Translations under genes and position numbers: made by a program
NCBI GenBank assembly: GCA_024225875.1
Contig: JAAEMD010000027.1
Location: forward strand, 1-34,606
DNA: 34,606 nt
From: a bacterium
GTDB taxonomy: Bacteria; Margulisbacteria; Marinamargulisbacteria; JAAEMD01
Direction of reading: 5' to 3'
Shown: positions 15,905 to 23,553 of the stretch, piece by piece
Position numbering within the stretch: the stretch's first letter is position 1
Layout of the letters: every line of letters begins with the position of its first letter
Notes under the pieces: generated by a model
What the model was told of the DNA's origin: nothing
What the model saw: only the letters and a program-made list of their open reading frames with translations
Database searches by the model: none

Positions 15905-18330
15905 GAATCCCCATTTAAAAAATCATAAAGCTGCAAATTAAAGTCATTAGACCAGTAATTAAACGTCAGACCCTCAGACAGTAAGTGACCCAAACGCCGC
16001 TGAATAAAGTAGAATAAGGTACCTGTTGACATTGAAGACTGCCAGTAATCAAACGCTCTTTTCAGATCTTTCATAAAAAAATATATATCCCCGATATTTA
16101 ATTTTGCTAAATGATTCTGTGGATTTATTGATAATGCTTTTAAAAAATGTTCTTTTGCAAGGTCATAGTTTTTCTGAACAAGAAAAACTAATCCCAAATT
16201 CAAATAAACCAGATCTAAATTCTTATTTAATTCTTCAGCCTTCCGCAAATGATCTATGGCCTGACCGGTTTCTTCTTTTAAAAGACTTAGAATTGATAAG
16301 TTACAGTACGCAACTGTAAAATCAGGTTCCATTTGAACTGCTAAATTAAATTCATCCTCTGCGGCCTTTATATGTTTCTTGATAAGATACTCTACCCCAC
16401 GATTATTATGTGGATAAGCAAAGCTCACATATTGAGTATCTGGCTGCTTTTTCTTTAATAAAGAGGCTTTTTCCATGTTTGGAACTGAAAGCACGGATAC
16501 AGACCTATTATCATTGCTCCACAAACAACCGGACAGAGCCTTACCGCTAAATGTTAAAACACTTTGCTGCTTATACCATTCCAGCAGTCCTCTTATATTA
16601 GGGAAGTTGACATCATCTTCCATTATTGACTCCAGATAGCTTATTGCTTCGGCAATATCCCCCATATTAATATAATTTACACTTATAAAATAACGGATCG
16701 TATTACTGATATCTCTATCCTTTTTCTCTAAATGAGGTAATAGTCTCATCAACTGGTTTATTGATAAATCAAAGCGCCCCATTTCTAAAAAACACCGGCT
16801 TATCAGCATATAGGCCTTAAACCTCAAGTCAGCATTTACCGAAACTTTTTGAAAGTTTTCCAGAGCAGCAAACAGATCACCCTTCCTCAAATGAATAAGA
16901 CCAGAGTTAAATAATTTATTATGAGCATCCGGACTTCGAAAGCCCTGCTTTACATCCTTCTGTTCATCAATTATTTTTCTATGCAGCTCAACCAGGTTTT
17001 GATATATATCCCAGTTATATTTATTGCCCTGAAAAACACTTAAAAGTATCTTTTTGCTTTTGACCAGGTTACCGGCATCTTTTTCAACATCAGCCTGTAT
17101 ACATTTAGCCTGATTTTCATAATCAGTACCAGTTAAAACAGCACATTCAGCAAGACATTTTTTATGTTCTTTCTTATAAAAAAAATGCTTTGCCAGTAAA
17201 TATCTGCACTTATTTTGTAAACTTTTGTCCATATTTAAGATACTCAATAAACGTTCCTGAACATTAATACTGCCGGAACTATCAAGAAAAACCATTTTCT
17301 CTATACAGTCCAGAGTTTCTGCGTAATCATGTTTTGAATAAAATATATCTGACAGTAACTGCCAGGCCAGTATTTGATCAGGATATCTTTCCAGTATCGT
17401 TTCTAGTAAATCCTTGATTAACTGATGATCAAATTCATTTTTCGAAATCAATATTTGAAGATAATTTACTCCTTCAGTATAACGAGAAGATTCAACCAGT
17501 ACTTCAGCCATGGCAAATATTACTTCGCTTGTATCAGGATAAAGTTCCAGTACATTTCGATATATATCAATTGCTTCAGGCTGTACTGAGCTATCCAGTT
17601 CCAGCATATGTTTCACAAAAAAGATACCTTTAGCAAAATCATAGATACTAAAATACATTTCAGCTAAAATCCTTCTAATCAAAATACTATTGGGACAGTA
17701 CTCAATAAGCTGTTCACATCTGCCTGCTATTCCATGGGTATCTTTAGGTAATAGTTTAGCTATTTGCTCATAAATTAATATTGCCTTTTCATATTGAGCT
17801 GCTTTTATATATAGTTCAGCCAGGGTACGCTGATATTTTATTGTTTGAGAATGTTTTTCTATTAACTCTTCATAAAAGCCTATGCTCTTATCCAGATCCT
17901 CTTCTTCCAGATAAATCCTTGGCAATAAGTCAATAATAACTGAATCCATGATATCTTTTTTAAAAGCATTTTCAAATATATACTTTATCCTGTCTTTCTG
18001 ACCATTTTTACTGTATATCTTACTTAATAAAAAATATACCTGTGTAAATTTATAATCAATCTCAAAAACTTCTTCTAATTCATTAACAGCTTCTTTATAG
18101 TCGCCATCACATATATATAACTCTGCAATTAACAATCTAATATTCAAGTTATGGTAATTTGCAGCTAACTGCCTGTATAACGGAATCAGTATGTCAGGCA
18201 ACACCCTTCTGTTATGTTTTATAAGATTTTTAAAACGGTCCAGAGCATCATAGTACTGTTTTCTCTTAACCAGCGATATGGCCAGGTTGTATTCAGATTT
18301 TTTCTTAAGAGCAGTTCCCCATTCTCGCAT
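15901..18330 (-). CDS. Large TPR-repeat protein in the LPS-export operon
   Basis: An 809-residue, all-helical repeat protein with no signal peptide or membrane segment, so probably cytoplasmic. TPR-type 34-residue units run through most of the length (for example AAQYEKAILIYEQIAKLLP, ARYTEGVNYLQILI-type units). The best are near the C-terminus: EFNLAVQMEPDFTVAYCNLS, LDLVYLNLGLVFLVQKNYDL and KALSINPQNHLAKLNIGDIY. It lies between an LptF/LptG permease and lptD, nine bases after the former and overlapping the latter by four, so co-expression is very likely. Function is unknown; a scaffold for LPS transport or envelope assembly is one guess from context. Confidence 0.85.
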   Translation of the reverse strand: MREWGTALKKKSEYNLAISLVKRKQYYDALDRFKNLIKHNRRVLPDILIPLYRQLAANYHNLNIRLLIAELYICDGDYKEAVNELEEVFEIDYKFTQVYFLLSKIYSKNGQKDRIKYIFENAFKKDIMDSVIIDLLPRIYLEEEDLDKSIGFYEELIEKHSQTIKYQRTLAELYIKAAQYEKAILIYEQIAKLLPKDTHGIAGRCEQLIEYCPNSILIRRILAEMYFSIYDFAKGIFFVKHMLELDSSVQPEAIDIYRNVLELYPDTSEVIFAMAEVLVESSRYTEGVNYLQILISKNEFDHQLIKDLLETILERYPDQILAWQLLSDIFYSKHDYAETLDCIEKMVFLDSSGSINVQERLLSILNMDKSLQNKCRYLLAKHFFYKKEHKKCLAECAVLTGTDYENQAKCIQADVEKDAGNLVKSKKILLSVFQGNKYNWDIYQNLVELHRKIIDEQKDVKQGFRSPDAHNKLFNSGLIHLRKGDLFAALENFQKVSVNADLRFKAYMLISRCFLEMGRFDLSINQLMRLLPHLEKKDRDISNTIRYFISVNYINMGDIAEAISYLESIMEDDVNFPNIRGLLEWYKQQSVLTFSGKALSGCLWSNDNRSVSVLSVPNMEKASLLKKKQPDTQYVSFAYPHNNRGVEYLIKKHIKAAEDEFNLAVQMEPDFTVAYCNLSILSLLKEETGQAIDHLRKAEELNKNLDLVYLNLGLVFLVQKNYDLAKEHFLKALSINPQNHLAKLNIGDIYFFMKDLKRAFDYWQSSMSTGTLFYFIQRRLGHLLSEGLTFNYWSNDFNLQLYDFLNGDS

Positions 18331-18339
18331 AATACTTCT

Positions 18340-19464
18340 TCAACGCCTGAAGCTTTGCCAGGTAATTGTTAATAAAGCCAGAGACCCATAAAGAATATTT
18401 GGTATCCACACACCTAGAAAAGGAGTTATATTGCCATCTTTTGCCATTGCTCTGAACAAAGCTACAATAAAAAAATAAAAACCAACTGCCAGCACAGAAA
18501 TACAAATTGCTAAAATCACACCCCACCAGTCTTGACCGGACCTGACAAATACTAAACAAAAGGCTACTCCCAGTATACCAAAAACAAAACATGCTGCAGG
18601 AATACTTTTCTTCATATGATACTCCACATTTAAAGCTCTTGTACTGATACCACCTTTTTTCAGACTATCTATTTTTTTCTTTAATTCTCTTGAATCCATT
18701 TCTTTAGCAGTTTTTTTTCTATAATAATTACTTATCTCCTGATCTACATGTATTTTCATTTCAGAAAACTGATCTACAAAGTCAACCAGTCCTTCTGAAT
18801 TTATAACCTGAACATATCCATCCATCAGCAGCCATGATTTCTCATCCCACCTTGCTTCTTTAGCAGTAATAAACCTTGGAAACCTGGCTTTCTCTTCAAA
18901 AATCAAAACATTCTGCATAATACCTTCTTCCGGATCAATTTTCTTTATATAAAAAAACCTTTCGCCAACACCCTTAAAGACAACATTTTCTACAATATCA
19001 GGCAGAGGCTTTTTCCTGACCTCTCTTCTAATTAAACTATCCGATTCTCTATTTGCCCAGGGAACAACTTTTTCATTTACAAGATAAGATAAAAAACTTG
19101 TAATAACTGCTAAAAATAATATCGGCACCACAACTCTTATAACATTTATCCCTGATACACGTAGTACAGTCAACTCATTATCTTTTGCCATACGCACTAA
19201 AAGAAGCATCACCGCAAATAATACAGCCATCGGAAAAAAAAGCTGCATCACTGCGGGCAGTTTATACAAAAGCAGGCGTATAACAGTAAGAAAAGAGACT
19301 CCTGAAATTACAGCCAGTTCAACTAAATAAAAAAGGATATCTACAATAGCAATAATTGCAAAGCCGCATACTGCCAAAAAAAACGGCCCGGCAAATTCCC
19401 TGATTAAGTATCTATCCAAAATTGTTGTATAACGAATCAGACTATTCTTAAAATAATATTTCAT
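18340..19464 (-). CDS. LptF/LptG (YjgP/YjgQ) family LPS export permease
   Basis: A 374-residue inner-membrane protein. Family features: LDRYLIREFAGPFFLAVCGF at the N-terminus, then a helix pair around KLPAVMQLFFPMAVLFAVML, the conserved LVRMAKDNELTVLRVSGINV, a periplasmic beta-jellyroll (about 150-265), and three C-terminal helices. LptF and LptG pair with ATPase LptB to extract LPS. Only one of the two permeases is in the window and I cannot say whether it is LptF or LptG. It heads the TPR-lptD-lipoprotein-lnt stretch, separated from rpsU by a long hairpin. Confidence 0.93.
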   Translation of the reverse strand: MKYYFKNSLIRYTTILDRYLIREFAGPFFLAVCGFAIIAIVDILFYLVELAVISGVSFLTVIRLLLYKLPAVMQLFFPMAVLFAVMLLLVRMAKDNELTVLRVSGINVIRVVVPILFLAVITSFLSYLVNEKVVPWANRESDSLIRREVRKKPLPDIVENVVFKGVGERFFYIKKIDPEEGIMQNVLIFEEKARFPRFITAKEARWDEKSWLLMDGYVQVINSEGLVDFVDQFSEMKIHVDQEISNYYRKKTAKEMDSRELKKKIDSLKKGGISTRALNVEYHMKKSIPAACFVFGILGVAFCLVFVRSGQDWWGVILAICISVLAVGFYFFIVALFRAMAKDGNITPFLGVWIPNILYGSLALLTITWQSFRR

Positions 19465-19500
19465 GAGACGATTTTTTCATTCTTCTTAAACTAAAAGTTA

Positions 19501-19578
19501 AAAGAGCAGACAAAACTTCTTCATTGATTAAAATACTATTAAAAACCTATTCTACTTTGTTAGTTTTTTCTGCTCTTT
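19501..19578 (-). other. Long inverted repeat between rpsU and the lptF/G gene
   Basis: Arms at 19501-19517 and 19562-19578 pair over 16 of 17 positions (AAAGAGCAGACAAAACT against its complement with one mismatch), with a 44-base AT-rich loop. In the - strand transcript it follows the rpsU stop by about 20 bases. No clean U-run follows, so a classic terminator is doubtful. It may be an mRNA processing or attenuation structure separating highly expressed rpsU from the membrane genes. Confidence 0.5.
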
Positions 19579-19597
19579 AATTCAAAAACATAATTCA

Positions 19598-19795
19598 CTA
19601 CCATCTATCTGCTTCTTGACGAAGAGTATTTCTCCTTATAGCCGCTCTTTTTTTTCTCTTCTTACTTTCAGATGGTTTTTCAAAATATTCTTTCTGTTTA
19701 AGATGTTGTAATGTACCTTCATTCTTAAGTTTACGTTTAAACTTTCTTAAAACAGAATCTATAGATTCTCCGGGTCTCTTTTCCTGCTTTGCCAT
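19598..19795 (-). CDS. rpsU: 30S ribosomal protein bS21
   Basis: A 65-residue, strongly basic protein with the bS21 layout: ESIDSVLRKFKRKLKNEGTL, then LKQKEYFEKPSESKKRKKRA and a basic C-terminus (AAIRRNTLRQEADRW). The length is normal. A strong AAGGAGG lies upstream of the ATG. It takes part in mRNA initiation on the small subunit. It lies between hinT and lptF/G in the same direction. Confidence 0.96.
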   Translation of the reverse strand: MAKQEKRPGESIDSVLRKFKRKLKNEGTLQHLKQKEYFEKPSESKKRKKRAAIRRNTLRQEADRW

Positions 19796-19846
19796 TCCTA
19801 AAACACCTCCTTAATATAACCTTAAACTATCTTCAAAAAATAATAA

Positions 19847-20191
19847 CTATCCTGGAGGCCACTCCAGTTTTCTACCTCCAAGAACATGGAAATGAATATG
19901 ATTTACTAATTGACCTGCATCTGTTCCCTTGTTGACCACTACCCTGAAACCACTATCATCAATATATAATTTCTCTGTTACCTTCTTAACTGCCTCAAAT
20001 ATATCTACTATTAAAGCAGCCTCTTCATTATATAACACTGATATATCAGCATAATGATTCTTAGGTATTACTAAAATATGAACAGGCGCCTGAGGATTAA
20101 TATCCTTAAAAGCCAGAACATTATCATTCTCAAAGACTTTTTCTGCCGGTATATCTCCCTGGACAATTTTACAAAACAGACAGTCATTCAT
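19847..20191 (-). CDS. hinT: HIT-family nucleotide-binding protein (HinT-like)
   Basis: A 114-residue histidine-triad hydrolase. CLFCKIVQGDIPAEKVFEND opens the protein as in HinT. APVHILVIPKNHYADI is the middle block, and VNHIHFHVLGGRKLEWPPG at the end carries the H-x-H-x-H triad (His98, 100, 102). Such proteins hydrolyse adenosine phosphoramidates. The two N-terminal Cys (4 and 7), found in many HinT proteins, may bind zinc with His residues. The start overlaps the ricT stop by four bases. Confidence 0.95.
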   Translation of the reverse strand: MNDCLFCKIVQGDIPAEKVFENDNVLAFKDINPQAPVHILVIPKNHYADISVLYNEEAALIVDIFEAVKKVTEKLYIDDSGFRVVVNKGTDAGQLVNHIHFHVLGGRKLEWPPG

Positions 20192-20934
20192 AACTCATTT
20201 TTTCCTGAAGCATAAAAATACTGCTTATCTTCTAAATTATTCTTTTCTTTATTATCCTTAATAAATACTCCATTCATATAATTATCTCTTTCATATCGCA
20301 GGCAGCATTTTAATTTACCACACAGACCACATAATGATTTAGGGTTCATAGTAATCCCCTGTTCCTTTGCGCTCTTTATGGTTACCGACTTGGTTTCATT
20401 CAAAACCGAGCTGCAGCACAATGATCTACCACATATCCCAACTCCCCCTAATACTTTTGCTATCCCCCTGACACCAGCTTCTTTTAACTCTATCTTACAT
20501 CCGACAGCATTAGAAATTAAAGAACCCAGATCCTGATTTTTCATTTTCTTTTTACGCTTCTTATCATTTGTATAAATAAAATGAATATATATCTTTTTCT
20601 TATCAAATAAGAGCTCACATTTTTTAATTAGAATTGCAGAGTCAAAATTACCTGCTATACTCTTACATTTTTGCAAATAATTCTGTTCAATTCCAGATAA
20701 TTCTTCCAGAATATCAAGATCATCTTTAGTCGCCGATCTAATTGCTCTTTTAACAAAGATATCACCTGCCTTGTGTTTTTTGTTTTTAGCCATACAGCAT
20801 TTTGCAAAAACAACCTTTCCACACTCCACTCCTCTATTAGTTTCAACAACAATATATTCACCTAATACAGGCTGTTTTTTTAACCTGTTTAATCTTACAG
20901 ATTTTTCTAGTTCTCTTATGTTTAAAGCATACAT
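20188..20934 (-). CDS. ricT: PSP1-domain protein, RicT/YaaT family
   Basis: A 248-residue PSP1 (RicT/YaaT) protein. EYIVVETNRGVECGKVVF near the N-terminus, and the Cys-rich core GGVGICGRSLCCSSVL (about 163-178) with SLCGLCGKLKCCLRYE (about 200-215), are diagnostic. In Bacillus, RicT with RicA and RicF guides mRNA maturation by RNase Y, and the family is widespread next to holB. The Cys residues (168, 173, 174, 202, 205, 210, 211) fit Fe-S cluster binding. The 15-base gap after holB reproduces a common arrangement. Confidence 0.92.
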   Translation of the reverse strand: MYALNIRELEKSVRLNRLKKQPVLGEYIVVETNRGVECGKVVFAKCCMAKNKKHKAGDIFVKRAIRSATKDDLDILEELSGIEQNYLQKCKSIAGNFDSAILIKKCELLFDKKKIYIHFIYTNDKKRKKKMKNQDLGSLISNAVGCKIELKEAGVRGIAKVLGGVGICGRSLCCSSVLNETKSVTIKSAKEQGITMNPKSLCGLCGKLKCCLRYERDNYMNGVFIKDNKEKNNLEDKQYFYASGKNEL

Positions 20935-20949
20935 TTTATATTCATATCC

Positions 20950-21846
20950 TCACAGACAAATCAGAAGATTCTCTAAATGCAATCTAAGATTTACATTATA
21001 CTTCATTTGTCCTGTATTTTCGATTAACTTGTCTAAAATGGTATAATCTTTTTCACTCAGGTTCTGCCAGTCATTCCATATTTCCTGTATCCAGATCATT
21101 AATAACGTCTGAGCATTATGTTTATCCTTGATTAAATTCTGCACTATCTCCAGCCTGGCAAACTTATCTTTATTCAAAATATCCCTGCAGGTAATATACC
21201 CCTCACCGACTAAATAACCCTCTTCTAAAAAAACATTTAACAGATATTCATTATTATATGTTTTTTGATTAATCTCCTTCAGTTCTTCTTCTGAATAATT
21301 TTCATACAAATAGTCCATAACATTATTGTGTCCTGCTTTTGGGAAAAACATCAGCTGACACCTGGATTTAATTGTCGGCAAAACATCTGCAACATTCTTT
21401 GTTATTAATATAAAACATACACCAGGTAAAGGCTCTTCCAGAACTTTCAGAAAAGCATTGGCTGCTTGAACAGTAAATTTCTGACAGTTTCTAATAACAA
21501 CAAATAAGTATTTACCACTATTCGGGCCATACTTCACAAGTTCCTTAATTTCTCTTACCTGATCAATAGTTATATTACCGGATAGAGACTTTTCTTTTTG
21601 CGGATCAATATAAATTAAGTCTGCATAATTATTTCTGCTAATCGATCGACATGCGTGGCATTTGCCACAAAAACCCTCTAAACATACCTGGCAGTTTGCA
21701 GCACTGGCAAAGTATACGGCAGCATCACTCATAAAAGAACCTGGTACTCCATAAAAAATATAGCCGTTAGCCATTTTTTTATTTTCCGTAATACCATTAA
21801 TAATTTTTCGGTTTCTTTCAGAAAAAGGTTTTAACTTCATAATCAT
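20950..21846 (-). CDS. holB: DNA polymerase III delta' subunit
   Basis: A 298-residue clamp-loader subunit. The N-terminus has GYIFYGVPGSFMSDAA in place of a Walker A: the Lys-Thr/Ser is missing, as expected for a non-ATPase delta'. A zinc-finger-like cluster has Cys 52, 55, 60, 63 and 66. ITIDQVREIKELV, GKYLFVVIRNCQKFTVQAAN, AFLKVLEEPLP and the arginine-finger SRC motif (IKSRCQ) are typical. The C-terminal domain is weakly conserved. Two in-frame starts (21846, 21840) are possible and neither has a Shine-Dalgarno. The first lies 5 bases after a -10-like TATAAT, so translation may be leaderless. Confidence 0.93.
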   Translation of the reverse strand: MIMKLKPFSERNRKIINGITENKKMANGYIFYGVPGSFMSDAAVYFASAANCQVCLEGFCGKCHACRSISRNNYADLIYIDPQKEKSLSGNITIDQVREIKELVKYGPNSGKYLFVVIRNCQKFTVQAANAFLKVLEEPLPGVCFILITKNVADVLPTIKSRCQLMFFPKAGHNNVMDYLYENYSEEELKEINQKTYNNEYLLNVFLEEGYLVGEGYITCRDILNKDKFARLEIVQNLIKDKHNAQTLLMIWIQEIWNDWQNLSEKDYTILDKLIENTGQMKYNVNLRLHLENLLICL

Positions 21847-21851
21847 GGACT

Positions 21852-21865
21852 ATTATACAATTATA
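21852..21865 (-). promoter_or_regulatory. Putative -10 elements of the holB operon promoter
   Basis: Read on the - strand there are two TATAAT hexamers, at 21860-21865 and 21852-21857. The second is separated from the holB ATG by only five bases, leaving no room for a ribosome binding site. The -35 match is weak. The arrangement resembles that in front of flgB. Confidence 0.35.
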
Positions 21866-22030
21866 TAAATACGCGAACTAACCGATAAAAATTAGTATTA
21901 TTTTCAAACTGGCCCACAATAGTGTTGATAAAGATCCGTTATATAAACGTCATATTGTATGTACAGTAGTATTAAATTGATATTAATAGTTAGTATTGTT
22001 ACCATCTAAAATATGAGATGCCCGGAATGT

Positions 22031-22066
22031 ATAGCTGGTACAAATTGAACTGTCCGTTTAAATGGC
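22031..22066 (+). repeat. Copy B: left-end fragment of the 115-bp repeat family
   Basis: ATAGCTGGTACAAATTGAAC and the following 16 bases match the left end of the repeat family exactly, then identity stops. Only the left third is present, nested within the 262-bp element. Confidence 0.75.
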
Positions 22067-22080
22067 TGGTAATCCGGCAA

Positions 22081-22137
22081 TAACTTAGAACTTAGAACTT
22101 CCCAACTTAGAACTTAGAACTAAATAACTTCGAACTA
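22081..22137 (+). repeat. AACTTAG short tandem repeat
   Basis: Five near-perfect AACTTAG/AACTTCG-type heptamers in three clusters (AACTTAGAACTTAGAACTT, then a repeat of the same, then a degenerate AACTTCGAACTA). It lies inside the 262-bp element. Probably a slippage microsatellite. Confidence 0.7.
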
Positions 22138-22177
22138 ATTTATCAACACTATTGTGAGCCAGTTTATATTATTTTTA

Positions 22178-23515
22178 TCACTCAGCACCAAATATATTTT
22201 CTAATTTTAGAAAGTATAGAGTTAAAATCAATAGATCCGCTGAACCACCACAGGAAAGATTATGAAAGTTACAATAACTGCAAAGATCCTCATACAGGAG
22301 TCTGGATCTTTCGTTCCAAAAACCGGCATCTATAATTTGACCGGCATATTCTTTAACTTTATTCAAATGATCAATTCCACCCCGGTAGATAATATTTGTA
22401 TCATTATTTTCATGTATAATTTCAGTCAGAACTGCTGTCATTAATTCTTCCCCGCTTAACCTGCTTTTAATAGATCTGGCAGCAGGGATACCCGTATTAA
22501 AAACCAGAGGCAAACCATCCTCGGCTTCCCCTCTTGCTCCAGCAAGTCCAAAATCTCTGAACACCAGCGCACCATGAGTATTTATCCTTATATTTTTTAA
22601 TTCAGCTGTAATATCTCTGGTCATATCCTTGATATCGGATGAAATAAATTCATAGTCTATTATCCCTTTATCCTTAATACTTCTGACAGAAGCTATAATA
22701 GCCAGTCCAAGTAAAAAAACAGCCCCCTTATGGGTATTAACCCCGTGTGTGACCCGTAACATCTCCTGCTCCATCTTCAGACCTGTCATCCTCATTCTAT
22801 TTAACCTGTGTTCTGCCGTCCAGTTTTCATTTAATGCCATAAATGCCATTTGCCTGTACCCTGCCATTAATACTGCACTGCTTTTTATAAAAGTAAAGAA
22901 GTTCATATCCTTATGAGGACCACTACTCAACCTTGTAACTAAACCAGGTTTTGGATGAAGCGATACCTCAGACAAGAGTGCTGAATAAACACAATAAAGT
23001 AGATTATCAACTATATTATTATTTTCTTTATCTTTTACATAAGAAATCAACAGCTGATCACAATAACCTCGTAACTCCTCTATTGAATGTTCTTTTCTTT
23101 TAATACATATTTGAGCCTGTTCATTACATAAAAAACATTTCTTCTTTTTAGAACCGGAAACTGAGCTGCCAATCTTTTCATAAATATCAATATCGCATAA
23201 CCGGCCCAGCACATGATTCTCTTCAAATTCTAAAGCAGCCTTTTTCAGTTTTTTTAAATCTTCCTCCTTTACAGGAATAAACATATAATGACCGGCTTCA
23301 TCAACACCTGTTTCCTCTTCTACTTTAAAAAAAGTACTAAAAAACATTTTCACCTCTTCTGCTAATAAAACAAAGGCTTTTTTTATATATTCAGAAGATT
23401 TAGGATAGCCTGGAATATTGAGATTAAATGTAATAAAAGAAGAGCCTGCGCTTATACGCAGGCTCTGCCTTTTTTCTCTGGCACTTAAAATCCTGTTCAA
23501 GAAACCAGAGTTCAC
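22178..23515 (-). CDS. citXG: CitX-CitG fusion: citrate lyase holo-ACP synthase and triphosphoribosyl-dephospho-CoA synthase
   Basis: A 445-residue fusion. Residues about 1-150 are CitX: SFITFNLNIPGYPK, the GRLCDIDIY motif (104-112), and CFLC with CIKRKEHSIEEL (127-148). Residues about 165-445 are CitG: SALLSEVSLHPKPGLVTRLS (179-198), THGVNTHKGAVFLLGLA, FGLAGARGEAEDGLP and the final CGGSADLLILT. CitG makes the 2'-(5''-triphosphoribosyl)-3'-dephospho-CoA precursor, and CitX attaches it to CitD. Fused forms are known in other bacteria. It is 38 bases downstream of citF and ends the operon. The insertion of a MITE-like element starts immediately after its stop. Confidence 0.92.
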   Translation of the reverse strand: MNSGFLNRILSAREKRQSLRISAGSSFITFNLNIPGYPKSSEYIKKAFVLLAEEVKMFFSTFFKVEEETGVDEAGHYMFIPVKEEDLKKLKKAALEFEENHVLGRLCDIDIYEKIGSSVSGSKKKKCFLCNEQAQICIKRKEHSIEELRGYCDQLLISYVKDKENNNIVDNLLYCVYSALLSEVSLHPKPGLVTRLSSGPHKDMNFFTFIKSSAVLMAGYRQMAFMALNENWTAEHRLNRMRMTGLKMEQEMLRVTHGVNTHKGAVFLLGLAIIASVRSIKDKGIIDYEFISSDIKDMTRDITAELKNIRINTHGALVFRDFGLAGARGEAEDGLPLVFNTGIPAARSIKSRLSGEELMTAVLTEIIHENNDTNIIYRGGIDHLNKVKEYAGQIIDAGFWNERSRLLYEDLCSYCNFHNLSCGGSADLLILTLYFLKLENIFGAE

Positions 23516-23553
23516 ATTTTCTCCTGTTTAAAACTCAATAAACTATTACCGGC

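Larger units (their letters stand above)
21905..22166. mobile_element. 262-bp MITE-like element with 9-bp target duplication
   Basis: Outer arms at 21906-21930 (starting AAACTGGCCCACAATAGTG) and 22141-22165 are inverted repeats matching at 24 of 25 positions. TATTATTTT occurs directly outside both ends (21896-21904 and 22167-22175), one base from each arm, as expected for a 9-bp target-site duplication. There is no ORF inside, so it would need a transposase in trans. It contains a fragment of the 115-bp repeat family and an AACTTAG microsatellite. It lies between holB and citXG and ends a few bases past the citXG stop. It accounts for nearly all of the 331-base gap. Confidence 0.75.

Noticed and set aside
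20950..21846. Broken ATPase because the Walker A lysine is missing
   Set aside because: The delta' subunit of the clamp loader is normally not an ATPase and often lacks this lysine, so this is not decay.
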